Positions 24,073 through 32,134 of a stretch of 64,000 nucleotides of DNA are shown here, piece after piece. This stretch comes from Elusimicrobiota bacterium. Its GTDB lineage: Bacteria > Elusimicrobiota > Elusimicrobia > Elusimicrobiales > UBA9959. Within the stretch, counting starts at the first letter, position 1; each line of letters starts with the position of its first letter. The position numbers were made by a program, and so were the translations under genes. The notes under the pieces are model-generated. The model was not told where the DNA came from, made no database searches, and saw only the letters and a program-made list of their open reading frames with translations. The stretch covers positions 1 through 64,000 of the forward strand of contig JAPLKI010000020.1 in NCBI GenBank assembly GCA_026388155.1. Direction: 5' to 3'.

Positions 24073-26022
24073 TCAGGGCAGGCGGTTAAGGCGGTTTTTG
24101 TAAATGTAATTGGCGGCCTGGTAGAAAGCGACGGCTTCGTTTTCAAGTTCCGCGTCGCTTTTTACGGTTAAAGCCTGGGCGGGCTCGTCCCAGGAGTAAG
24201 ATTTAAGATATTTTTTAGGTCCCAGCACGGCCAGCCTGCCGTCCTTAAGGTAACCCAATTTTTGGTAAGTGGACAGAAAAGCCCTGCCCTCCGGCCCGTC
24301 CAGCTCTTTTGGATTTACATTGGAACCAAAATGGCGGGGCCTGCCGCGCATAATATCCCTACCGAAAAAAACGCTTTCATAACTGAAACCCAGCAGCCCG
24401 AGCACCGTGGGGGCTATGTCTATCTGGCTTGCCAGAGTATTTATCCGGGCGGGTTTTATATTGGCCGGCGAATAAATCAAAAGCGGTATGTGGTAATTTC
24501 CCACCGGGATTTCGGCCCTGCCGGCGGAATTGGCGCAGTGGTCGCCGGTAATAACAAAAACCGTATCCTTAAACCAGGGCTTTTTAACGGCTTCACTTAA
24601 AAACCCGCCTATCGCGTAATCGGAATATTTAAGCGCCCCGCGTCTGCTGTGCGCGGATGGCGGTATGTCTATTTTCCCTTCCGGATAGGTGAAGGGCCGG
24701 TGGTTCGAAGTGGTCATCACCATATAATAGAACGGCTTGCGCGCGCTATAGCTTTTATCGGCTTCCTTCAGCGTTTTGGCCAGCAGGTCGCCGTCGCAGA
24801 CGCCCCAGATATTGGCAAAGGTTATTTCATCTTTGGAGAAATCCACGCGGTCAACTATGCCAAAACCATTTTTTGAGAAGAACGCGTTCATGTTGTCAAA
24901 ATAGCCGTGGCCGCCGTAAATAAATTTATTCTCGTAGCCCCGGGCCGACATCACCGAACCCCATGAAAAAAAACCCCCGTTGTCAGGCCGCTTTATTATG
25001 GAAGTGCCGGGCAGCGGCGGAATGGAAAGCGTGATGGCCTCCAGCCCCCGCACCGTGCGCGTACCGGCGGCGTAGAACCTGTTAAAAAACAGCGACCTGC
25101 CGGCCAGCGCGTCCAGATTGGCCAGGGTATCCTCCCCTTTGGCCGCGCCGAAAGCCCTGAAATATTCCGCGCTCAGACTCTCCTCAATAAGCACTATCAC
25201 ATTCAGTTTTTTAAAGGGCCGCGCGGCTTGCACCGGCCTTTTTATGTCTCTCGGCCCGGCCGTAAAAACATCTCCGGGAACGCTTATCGCGCGGCGCACT
25301 TTCACAAATGCCCCGTCGACATCGGCAGTCGCGTAAAACTTGTCATATGACAGTTCGTTATTGATAAAAGCCGAGCCGAAAGCGTAAAGGCCGTTTAAAG
25401 CCAGCTCATTCGCGTATTCGTTGGCGGATATTCGGGAAAACCGCGCGTCCACGGCAAAAAAAACAAGCGCGGGCGCGGCAAGCAGCATAAGGACCGGGGC
25501 CAGCCGCTTTTTAAAGGGCGTTACCGCCTGAAGAGAACGCTCAAGCGCGCCGCGCCATAAAAACAAGGCTCCGGCTGAAACGGCCGCCAGCGACGGCAGT
25601 ATAAGCGCGAGATCATACGACTCCCTGATATTACCCGACACCTCATGGGTGTAAACCAGGTAATCCACGGCTATAAAATTGTAACGAACTCCGAATTCGT
25701 AAAAAAATAGATACTCGGCCGCGCCGTTGAAGGCGAGCAGCCAGGCGGCGGCAAAAAACAGGGAGTAAATGAAATACTTGTGATATTTGTGCGCGTAAAT
25801 ATTCTGCGGCACGAAAAGCAGGTAAAGAGCAAGCGGAACGCCGGCGTAAGAGGCGGCGGCCAGGTCATAGAAAAAACCGGCGGCGAATATTTTAAAAAGC
25901 CCGAAAAGGCCCCCGTTCAATTCACCCCGGACCAGGACGGTAAGCGCGACGCGAGTGAGAAATGAAAAAAGCAGGAAAATTTCCAAGAAAACCAAAAGCA
26001 GGCGGCACCGGTTTTTTGCCAT
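24073..26022 (-). CDS. LtaS/MdoB-like membrane sulfatase-fold transferase
   Basis: 649 residues: about five N-terminal membrane helices, then an extracellular alkaline-phosphatase-fold domain from about residue 270. Catalytic features of lipoteichoic acid synthase-type enzymes are seen: metal-binding Glu in VIVLIEESLSAEYF, nucleophile Thr in AGTRTVRGLEA, TTSNHRPFTYP, and the metal-binding Asp-His in ITGDHCANS. Such enzymes transfer phosphoglycerol or phosphoethanolamine head groups to glycans or lipids. In a Gram-negative envelope, decoration of periplasmic glucan or lipid A-like glycan is more likely than lipoteichoic acid synthesis. Acceptor unknown. Confidence 0.85.
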   Translation of the reverse strand: MAKNRCRLLLVFLEIFLLFSFLTRVALTVLVRGELNGGLFGLFKIFAAGFFYDLAAASYAGVPLALYLLFVPQNIYAHKYHKYFIYSLFFAAAWLLAFNGAAEYLFFYEFGVRYNFIAVDYLVYTHEVSGNIRESYDLALILPSLAAVSAGALFLWRGALERSLQAVTPFKKRLAPVLMLLAAPALVFFAVDARFSRISANEYANELALNGLYAFGSAFINNELSYDKFYATADVDGAFVKVRRAISVPGDVFTAGPRDIKRPVQAARPFKKLNVIVLIEESLSAEYFRAFGAAKGEDTLANLDALAGRSLFFNRFYAAGTRTVRGLEAITLSIPPLPGTSIIKRPDNGGFFSWGSVMSARGYENKFIYGGHGYFDNMNAFFSKNGFGIVDRVDFSKDEITFANIWGVCDGDLLAKTLKEADKSYSARKPFYYMVMTTSNHRPFTYPEGKIDIPPSAHSRRGALKYSDYAIGGFLSEAVKKPWFKDTVFVITGDHCANSAGRAEIPVGNYHIPLLIYSPANIKPARINTLASQIDIAPTVLGLLGFSYESVFFGRDIMRGRPRHFGSNVNPKELDGPEGRAFLSTYQKLGYLKDGRLAVLGPKKYLKSYSWDEPAQALTVKSDAELENEAVAFYQAANYIYKNRLNRLP

Positions 26023-26074
26023 AAGAGAGAAGCATATTCTACAAAATCAGGCCGGGCGGGATTTTAGCGTCCAT

Positions 26075-26827
26075 TTAAAAAGGCTTCAGGCAGTCCGGCG
26101 AATCGTTCTTCGGATCGTTTATCAGGTCGGACACGCGATAGCCGTGCATAAGGGAGGAGTCGTAACCGCGCAGGAGGGGCAGCAGGGTTTCAGTGTCTTT
26201 CATCTTCGGGTCAAGCCAGAGCGCCTCGTGCCTTTTTTCAATAATCACCGGCATACGGTGATGAATGGCGCGCACCAGAGCGTTGGCCGCGGCCGTTATC
26301 ACCGCGTAAGTGCCGGTGGCTTCTTCATAAACTCCGGCCATGGCGAACAGGCCCTTATCGCGCATTTCAAAACGATAGGGTATTTTGGCGCCGGCGGAGC
26401 TGTGCCACTCGTAGAAGCCGTCGCACGGCACAAGGCAGCGGCTTTTATAAAACGCATTTCTGAAAACGGGCCGCGAGGCTATGCCCTCCGCGCGCGCGTT
26501 TATAAAACCTTCCCTGTCAGGCCCGTTTTCAGGAGGCCCGGCGGTTTCGGAGGCGGCAAATTTACTTTCAAGCGGATTACCGGCGGAAAAAAGCGGCAGG
26601 CGGGCGGGGTTGTTTGGCGCGCTGACGGAACCGGAAGAGTTTTTTGGAGCCGCCCAGGAGGGGACAAAGCCCCATTTAAGCAGTTTCATCCCGCCAACGC
26701 AGACAACAGGGGACATCGCGCCGGGAGCAATGTTATAGCTGGGCTTGCAGTTGAATGGCGGAGGTTTCAGGGAAAAGCGCTTTATAGCTTCGGCAAGCTC
26801 AAAAGTTTGGGAATATCTTCCGCACAT
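26075..26827 (-). CDS. SRAP (HMCES/YedK) abasic-site protein
   Basis: 250 residues. SRAP proteins crosslink through Cys2 to abasic sites in single-stranded DNA and shield them. MCGRYSQ gives the catalytic Cys2 after Met removal, so the start is fixed. NARAEGI and RCLVPCDGFYEWH hold the conserved Asn and Glu, and HHRMPVI the His. The start overlaps the 3' end of the receiver gene by 29 bases. Confidence 0.92.
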   Translation of the reverse strand: MCGRYSQTFELAEAIKRFSLKPPPFNCKPSYNIAPGAMSPVVCVGGMKLLKWGFVPSWAAPKNSSGSVSAPNNPARLPLFSAGNPLESKFAASETAGPPENGPDREGFINARAEGIASRPVFRNAFYKSRCLVPCDGFYEWHSSAGAKIPYRFEMRDKGLFAMAGVYEEATGTYAVITAAANALVRAIHHRMPVIIEKRHEALWLDPKMKDTETLLPLLRGYDSSLMHGYRVSDLINDPKNDSPDCLKPF

Positions 26828-27200
26828 ACTGATTTCCGCCTAGCTTTTGAACCACTTTGTTTATTTCGGCCGCCAGTTGGTCGAAATCCACCGGCTTTGC
26901 GATGATCGGGATCCCTTTGGATATGCCGGAGTCAGCCAATTCGCTCTTTGTGGCGCCGGTCACTATTATGATCGGTATGCCGGAAAGGGGAGAGTACATT
27001 TCTATCATGGATATCATGGAATCGCAGGTCATCCCCGGCATGTGCATGTCGGTGACTATCAGGTCCGGCCGTTCGGCCATGGCCAGTTTAACCAGTTCCT
27101 GGCCGTTTTCGGTCGGGGTAACCTCGTGGCCCAGCTCGGAAATAAAAGCGCAAAGCATTTCGCGAACCGGTGCGTCGTCTTCGGCAATAAGTATTTTCAT
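26799..27200 (-). CDS. Single-domain response regulator (CheY-like)
   Basis: 133 residues, one receiver domain and no output domain. Acidic pocket AEDD (residues 6-9), phospho-acceptor Asp in LIVTDMHMPGM, switch Thr in IIIVTGA and Lys in IIAKPVD. It should relay phosphate or act by protein contact. No kinase is adjacent; the nearest is at 57250-59205. It overlaps the SRAP gene. Confidence 0.9.
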   Translation of the reverse strand: MKILIAEDDAPVREMLCAFISELGHEVTPTENGQELVKLAMAERPDLIVTDMHMPGMTCDSMISMIEMYSPLSGIPIIIVTGATKSELADSGISKGIPIIAKPVDFDQLAAEINKVVQKLGGNQYVRKIFPNF

Positions 27201-27240
27201 GCGTCCACGCCCCCTGCCCTGTTTTTAAGATTATATCATT

Positions 27241-28134
27241 TCAGAACCCGGCTTTCAGGCGTTCAATGCGCGCCTCAAGCGGCGGATGCGTGGCAAATAG
27301 CCCGAAAAACCGTTTCGGCTTGCCGGCGATTTTCATTGAGGCCACGGAGGCGTTGCCGGTAAGGTCCGCGTACTGGGTGGTTCTGCGAAGGGCTTCAAGA
27401 GCGTTGATCATTTTCTCCCTGCCCGCCAGGCGCGCGCTGCCCGCGTCGGCGCGGAATTCCCTCCACCTTGAGAACGCGGCCACGGCTATCATGCCGAAAG
27501 CGCTTAACACTATTTCAAGGACCATGACTATAAGGAAATTCATCCAGGGGCTTGACCGCTCTCCGTCCTTTGAGCGGGTGATAAAAAAGGCTATAACACG
27601 CGCGAGGAACATTACAAAAGCGTTTATCACGCCCTGAAGGAGCGTCATGGTTACCATGTCGCCGTTAGAGACATGGGAAATTTCATGGCCCAGCACCCCT
27701 TCCAGCTGCTCGCGGTCCATACTTTGAAGAAGTCCCGCGGAAACGGCGACCAGCGCGCGGCTTTTGGTCGGCCCGGTGGCGAAGGCGTTTATTTCGGGGC
27801 TGTTGTAATACCCCACTTCCGGCATTTTCGGCAGGCCCGCCGCCTTTGCCAGGTTATGCACCGTCTGCACCAGCGAGGAGAGAACGGGGTCGGAGGTATT
27901 CGGGTCAATAACCTTAACGCCCATCATCCACTTGGCCATGATCCTTGAGAGGCCGAGCGAAATGAAAGCTCCGCCCATGCCCCACACAAGACAGAAGATC
28001 ATGAGCGAACCGTAGTCTATGCCCTGTGCGCTGAGGTAGGGCCGCACGCCCAGAATATTCAGCGTGAAAGACAGCGTCACAAGGATAAGGACATTGACCG
28101 CCATGAACAGAAAAATTCTTTTCGCCATTTTCAT
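27241..28134 (-). CDS. htpX: HtpX membrane metalloprotease
   Basis: About 297 residues from ATG 28134, chosen for the AAGGAG site 9 bases upstream; the longer frame to 28173 lacks one. Two N-terminal helices, then the zinc-binding HEISH motif in GVLGHEISHVSNGDM, two more helices, and EFRADAGSARLAG with the third ligand. HtpX degrades misfolded membrane proteins. FATHPPLEARIERL near the end is a family signature. Confidence 0.93.
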   Translation of the reverse strand: MKMAKRIFLFMAVNVLILVTLSFTLNILGVRPYLSAQGIDYGSLMIFCLVWGMGGAFISLGLSRIMAKWMMGVKVIDPNTSDPVLSSLVQTVHNLAKAAGLPKMPEVGYYNSPEINAFATGPTKSRALVAVSAGLLQSMDREQLEGVLGHEISHVSNGDMVTMTLLQGVINAFVMFLARVIAFFITRSKDGERSSPWMNFLIVMVLEIVLSAFGMIAVAAFSRWREFRADAGSARLAGREKMINALEALRRTTQYADLTGNASVASMKIAGKPKRFFGLFATHPPLEARIERLKAGF

Positions 28135-28245
28135 ATTTCCACGCTCCTTTTTACTGTGTCTATATTTTACCAAAACGCAGCGCCCGCCGATTTAAAAAAG
28201 CGCGGCTATTTGCTAATATAGAAACACCGTTTAACTGGAGGTTTT

Positions 28246-29172
28246 ATGAACAAATCATGCCTGAAGGCGTTCGCTGCCGCGCTGCTGCTGGCGGGGCTTG
28301 CTTCCGCCGGCTTCTGCGGCGGGAAAAAGATAATCTGCGTTATGGACCTTACGGATAAATCCAACAATCACTATAACTGGCGCAATATAGGCACGGGGCT
28401 CTCCGACATGCTGGTTACGGCGCTGGCGGAAACGAAGAAATACACTTTAATAGAACGCGAGAAGCTTGAAATGGTAATGGAAGAGCAGAAACTGGGAGCT
28501 TCCGGAGCCGTTACCGCCCAGACTGCCGCGAAAATAGGCCGGCTGCTGGGGGCAAGTTACATCGTGACGGGCAGCGTTACGGAGTTCGGCATAAAAGACT
28601 CGAAGATAGGCGTGGGCGGGCTTGAAAAAGTGCTGCCCTTCGGCGGCGGGGCGAAAATTTCAAAGAGCAAGGCCCGCGTGGTCATAGACGCGCGCGCCAT
28701 AGACACCACCTCCGGCCAGATAGCCGCGTCGGCCTCGGGCGAAGGTGAAAAATCAAGCTCTGAGATTTCCGGGAATGTAAGCATCGCTCCCAGTTTTGAT
28801 TTCGGTAAAGAAGGCTTCGACGAAACCATACTCGGCAAGGCCGCCCGCAAGGCCGTAGACACCGTGGCAGGTGAGCTCGGCAAAAAATTCGACGAGGCCG
28901 GCGGCGGGGCGGTTAAAATAATAAAAATAACCGGCAACCGGCTGTATATAAACTCAGGCGCGGCCGACGGCGAGGAGGTCGGCGCCGTTTATTCCATTTA
29001 CCGCCCGAGCGAGGAAATGACCGACCCAGACACAGGCGAATCGCTGGGCTCGGAACAGGAAAAGGTGGGCACGGCCACTGTGATAAAAGTTAACCCCAAA
29101 TTCTCCATAGCCGCGACCAAAGCGAAAGGCATAACTAAAACCGACATACTTAAAGCGGAAAAAGAGGAATAA
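28246..29172 (+). CDS. CsgG/FlgO-like secreted protein
   Basis: 308 residues with a signal peptide (AAALLLAGLASAGFCGG). The fold signature of CsgG-like proteins is clear: ICVMDLTD, then LSDMLVTALAETKKYTLIER, and GRLLGASYIVTGSVTEFG. CsgG itself forms the curli secretion pore, but this broad family (with FlgO, TolB-N like parts) also includes soluble envelope proteins. The C-terminal third (INSGAADGEEVGAVYSIYR) resembles a beta-barrel domain found fused to such proteins. No curli genes are nearby. Copy D of the interspersed repeat follows the stop. Confidence 0.75.
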   Translation: MNKSCLKAFAAALLLAGLASAGFCGGKKIICVMDLTDKSNNHYNWRNIGTGLSDMLVTALAETKKYTLIEREKLEMVMEEQKLGASGAVTAQTAAKIGRLLGASYIVTGSVTEFGIKDSKIGVGGLEKVLPFGGGAKISKSKARVVIDARAIDTTSGQIAASASGEGEKSSSEISGNVSIAPSFDFGKEGFDETILGKAARKAVDTVAGELGKKFDEAGGGAVKIIKITGNRLYINSGAADGEEVGAVYSIYRPSEEMTDPDTGESLGSEQEKVGTATVIKVNPKFSIAATKAKGITKTDILKAEKEE

Positions 29173-29183
29173 CCGGCACCGTT

Positions 29184-29246
29184 TTAACCCGAATCCTGCA
29201 ATTGGAGTCGTCCGCCCAGGGCGGACAACTGAAGAATTCGGATTAA
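29184..29246. repeat. TTAACCCGAA-type repeat, minimal copy D (63 bp)
   Basis: Left end TTAACCCGAATCCTGCAATT, a central hairpin GTCCGCCC-AGGGCGGAC, right end AACTGAAGAATTCGGATTAA. It lies 11 bases after the CsgG-like stop codon and could end transcription or stabilise the 3' end. Confidence 0.7.
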
Positions 29247-29290
29247 AAGTCCCTTATTTATCCTTCCGCCGGCCTGCGGCCCATAGACCC

Positions 29291-29319
29291 TTGACAAGTC
29301 AAGCCCTTCTCCATATACT
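29291..29319 (+). promoter_or_regulatory. Near-consensus sigma70 promoter for the transglycosylase gene
   Basis: TTGACA (29291-29296), 17-base spacer, TATACT (29314-29319). Transcription would start near 29326, giving a leader of only about 9 bases before the ATG at 29335, which still includes part of the AGGGGG site. Confidence 0.75.
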
Positions 29320-29334
29320 ATGCAGAGGGGGATT

Positions 29335-30069
29335 ATGCCCGCGACATTAAAGTTATTATTATTGGCCGTTATAGCCGTTCCGGTTCCGGCGCAAGCCCAG
29401 GCTATTGACGAATTATTTGGATCGGCCCCCGAAACGCGCATACAGGCGCCAGCCCCCGTGCCGCGCTCTGTTGAGCAGTCTGATGTTAATGACGCGGGAT
29501 TGCCCGCCGAAGACGCTTTTCTGGTAAAGCCGGACGCGGAACATGACGCCGGCGCCGAACTTTTCAATCCGTTTAATGAGCGCCTCTCAAAAAGCGCGCA
29601 GCCGGCTCAATCACAAAAGATACCCTACTTTGAAATGGCAAAAAAAGAGGCGGCAGCCCAAGACGTGGACATCAACCTGATACTCGCCGTCATCCAGAAA
29701 GAATCCTCATTTGACCCCAAAGCGTACAATCCTTCGGGAGCCGTGGGCCTGATGCAGGTGCTGCCGAGCACAGCCAGATGCCTGGGCCTGAAAAACGCCA
29801 AAACGCTATGGGAACCCGAAGTGAACATAAAATACGGGGTAAAATATCTTAAAACTCTTTGGAGTGAATTCGGCGCGGATGATACTTTAAGTCTTGCCCA
29901 GTGCCATCCGGGCGGCGCCGGCTTCGCAAATACTCTGGCCGCCTACAACGCAGGCCCCGGCAATGTGAGAAAATACCATGGCGTCCCCCCTTTCAAAGAA
30001 ACAAAGAGATATGTCGCGCTGGTAACGGAATATTTCAACAAATTCAAACAACTTCTTGCCGGTTTCTAA
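29335..30069 (+). CDS. Lytic murein transglycosylase (SLT family)
   Basis: About 244 residues. ATG 29335 is chosen for the AGAGGGGG site and the good signal peptide (LKLLLLAVIAVPVPAQAQA). The SLT domain covers about residues 105-240: catalytic Glu in VIQKESSFDPKAYNPSGAVG, LMQVLPSTARCLGL, and NTLAAYNAGPGNVRKYHG. The enzyme cleaves peptidoglycan to leave 1,6-anhydro ends. The linker after the signal is acidic and low complexity. It is followed by a CHAP-like gene on the same strand. Confidence 0.9.
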   Translation: MPATLKLLLLAVIAVPVPAQAQAIDELFGSAPETRIQAPAPVPRSVEQSDVNDAGLPAEDAFLVKPDAEHDAGAELFNPFNERLSKSAQPAQSQKIPYFEMAKKEAAAQDVDINLILAVIQKESSFDPKAYNPSGAVGLMQVLPSTARCLGLKNAKTLWEPEVNIKYGVKYLKTLWSEFGADDTLSLAQCHPGGAGFANTLAAYNAGPGNVRKYHGVPPFKETKRYVALVTEYFNKFKQLLAGF

Positions 30070-30260
30070 ATCCCCTGCCGCAAAACCTTCGTTTAAGCCC
30101 CCGATAATCCTGGTTTTCCACGGAATAATATAACGGGAAATATCTCCCATTCCTCGACATTCCGCCATTTAAAAATTGGGCCGAAAGGCCTACCGCCGGA
30201 TGGGTATTTTATCGCTTGTTGTCACAAAGGGTATGCATTAGACTATGTTCAGAGGTTAAT

Positions 30261-30896
30261 ATGAAAAAACCAATTCTGGCGGCGGGCTGCGCGGTGCTGC
30301 TGTTTCAAGTCTGCGGGCTGAGGGCTGAGGATTTTGATTTCAGCCAGGAGAACTGGATAGGGTCTTTTCAGGCGGCCGAAGCGGCGCAGGCCGATATGAA
30401 ATTTGAGCCTCCCACGCCTTCCAAAATCGATGAGATTTCCGCGCCTGAAGATTATGACGCTGAAATGGCCAATAAGCTCGCCAAAGCCGCCGCAAAGGGC
30501 AACCTTGGATATTTCAGCCACCGCTGTTATGAATATGTGACCTACCACATGCAGAACGCCGGCGTAATAAAGCCCGCACAATGGGGCCAGTTGGGAATAG
30601 GTTCAGCGCGCGCGGTAAATTTCGCCCAGTGGGCGGTTAAAAATCCCCAGACGATGCGTAAAGAGCTTAAACTGGCCAGAATACCCACGCCTTCGGACAC
30701 GGCAGAAATTCCTCTCGGCAGCATAATCGTTTATGGAAGAGGGATATGCGGATTCAGCCCGACCAGCGGCCATATAGAAGTCCTTGTAAGGCCGAACCGG
30801 GCCTGCAGCGACGGCTGTGAAACCCTGACCCAAAGCTGCTTCAAGAATGCCGCCCAACGCGAATATATCTACGTCATAGTGCCGGTTAAAAGCTGA
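30261..30896 (+). CDS. Secreted CHAP/NlpC-P60-like protein
   Basis: About 211 residues from the ATG at 30261, which starts a signal peptide (MKKPILAAGCAVLLFQVCG). A conserved-looking Cys in SHRCYEYVTYHM and His in TSGHIEVLVRP, with IPLGSIIVYGRG between them, follow the Cys-His order of CHAP and NlpC/P60 amidase folds. The C-terminus has three more cysteines (ACSDGCETLTQSC) that may form disulfides. A role in peptidoglycan cutting beside the transglycosylase is reasonable but not proven. Confidence 0.55.
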   Translation: MKKPILAAGCAVLLFQVCGLRAEDFDFSQENWIGSFQAAEAAQADMKFEPPTPSKIDEISAPEDYDAEMANKLAKAAAKGNLGYFSHRCYEYVTYHMQNAGVIKPAQWGQLGIGSARAVNFAQWAVKNPQTMRKELKLARIPTPSDTAEIPLGSIIVYGRGICGFSPTSGHIEVLVRPNRACSDGCETLTQSCFKNAAQREYIYVIVPVKS

Positions 30897-30939
30897 AAAT
30901 CCCGCTTGATATAAGAGCAGCGGTTTAGTCGTCTTACAC

Positions 30940-31011
30940 CCTTCAGCCTTCAGCCTTCAGCCTTCAGCCTTCAGCCTTCAGCCTTCAGCCTTCAGCCTTC
31001 AGCCTTCAGCC
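30940..31011. repeat. Perfect heptamer tandem repeat, (CTTCAGC) about 10 copies
   Basis: About ten uninterrupted copies of CTTCAGC. The minus-strand thioesterase gene ends inside it: read as GGCTGAA units, the array supplies the last codons and the TGA stop at 30992. Copy-number change by slippage would change the C-terminus by frame. Confidence 0.9.
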
Positions 31012-31435
31012 TTTCCCCCGGTTCCCAGGCGCTGAAAGCCTGTACAACTTCCTGCGGTATGCGGCTTGGCCGGCCCGTACTATAATTTATCCACACCCAT
31101 ACTGTGCGCCCGCAGCAGACCATTTTGCCGTCGGAACGCCTGTAAATTTCATAACGACGCTCGGATGAGGCGCGTTCAGCCGTTTCCACCCAGGTGCGCA
31201 TGATCACCGTTTCCTCCGGTTTTACCGGCAGCAGGTAGTCTATTTCGTGGCGGCGTATCACCCAGCCCGAACCCATGGCGAGCATGCGCTCCACACCCCA
31301 GCCCGCGGCTTTGGAATGCGCGGTCGCCGCGTCCAGGCACCAGAGCAGATAGACCATATTGTTCACATGCCCCAGCCCGTCTATCTCATCGGGCGTTACT
31401 TTACGCTCAAATTCCAGCACTTTTGAAATAGCCAT
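30992..31435 (-). CDS. Hotdog-fold acyl-CoA thioesterase (YbgC/4HBT type)
   Basis: 147 residues. The catalytic segment DEIDGLGHVNNMVYLLW has the Asp and His-Asn typical of 4-hydroxybenzoyl-CoA thioesterase-like proteins. The rest follows the hotdog pattern (EIDYLLPVKPEETVIMRTW, RRYEIYR). It hydrolyses an acyl-CoA; chain length unknown. The C-terminus GERLKAEG is written partly by the heptamer array. Confidence 0.85.
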   Translation of the reverse strand: MAISKVLEFERKVTPDEIDGLGHVNNMVYLLWCLDAATAHSKAAGWGVERMLAMGSGWVIRRHEIDYLLPVKPEETVIMRTWVETAERASSERRYEIYRRSDGKMVCCGRTVWVWINYSTGRPSRIPQEVVQAFSAWEPGERLKAEG

Positions 31436-31584
31436 ATTCAGGTATCCTATGAAAACAACAAACTTTATTAGAAATGTACTCCGGGCCCTATTTATAGGGG
31501 GCGCTGAAAAAACGAACTTATGCCCTTTAGGCTTTTCAGTTCCCGCTATTTTATAGACTGGTAAGATATTATATAATTACCGTT

Positions 31585-32034
31585 ATGCCTATGCCCAAAT
31601 CGGTGTTGATAATCGATGACAACGAGGACATATCCACTCTCTTAAAAGACCATCTTATACACCAGGGTTTCGTAGTCACCACCGCCTTAGAGGGAAAATC
31701 CGGCGTGGAAAAAGCCCGCAAATTGCATATTGACGTGATAACGATAGACTTCAACATGCCGGGCGCCAACGGAGTGGAGGTTTATGAGGAACTGCGCAAG
31801 CACCCGGAAACAGCCACTATCCCCGTTATCTTCTTTTCTTCCATAGTGACCGGCCTGATACGCAGGATGGTGCCGGCAAGCCCGCGGGTGCGTTTCATCA
31901 GGAAGCCCTGCACCATTGCCGAGATAGAACAGTCTATCACCGAAATGGCGGCCCTCCCGAAGCTGGCGCCGCCGCCTCTTCCGCCAGACACCCCGGGGCG
32001 CTCCCCCGACGATAGCACAACCAATCGGCGGTGA
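31585..32034 (+). CDS. Single-domain response regulator with Pro-rich tail
   Basis: 149 residues. Receiver residues: IIDDNED acidic pair, phospho-Asp in DVITIDFNMPGANG, FFSS switch Ser and RKPC Lys. The last 25 residues are Pro-rich (APPPLPPDTPGRSPDD), probably disordered. A TATAAT-like -10 lies in GATATTATATAATTACC just upstream. Start may be Met1 or Met3. Confidence 0.88.
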   Translation: MPMPKSVLIIDDNEDISTLLKDHLIHQGFVVTTALEGKSGVEKARKLHIDVITIDFNMPGANGVEVYEELRKHPETATIPVIFFSSIVTGLIRRMVPASPRVRFIRKPCTIAEIEQSITEMAALPKLAPPPLPPDTPGRSPDDSTTNRR

Positions 32035-32095
32035 CGCGCCCGCATTTCCCCGTATCGCGGGATTTCTCTTCTTCGCTCCCGGTAACTATCCCCTG

Positions 32096-32134
32096 TTCCC
32101 TATTCGCCATTCGCTATTGGATATTCGCTCTCAT
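32096..32134. repeat. Heptamer-period repeat (ATTCGCT words)
   Basis: CCCTATTCGCCATTCGCTAT and further ATTCGCT words between the receiver and dinB genes. It matches the vocabulary of 14183-14228 and 51546-51589. It abuts the dinB stop codon. Confidence 0.6.

Noticed and set aside
28246-29172. Curli secretion system
   Set aside because: Only a CsgG-like domain is present; no CsgA, B, E or F-like genes are nearby.
30940-31011. Possible CRISPR array
   Set aside because: The unit is seven bases with no spacers; it is a simple tandem repeat.
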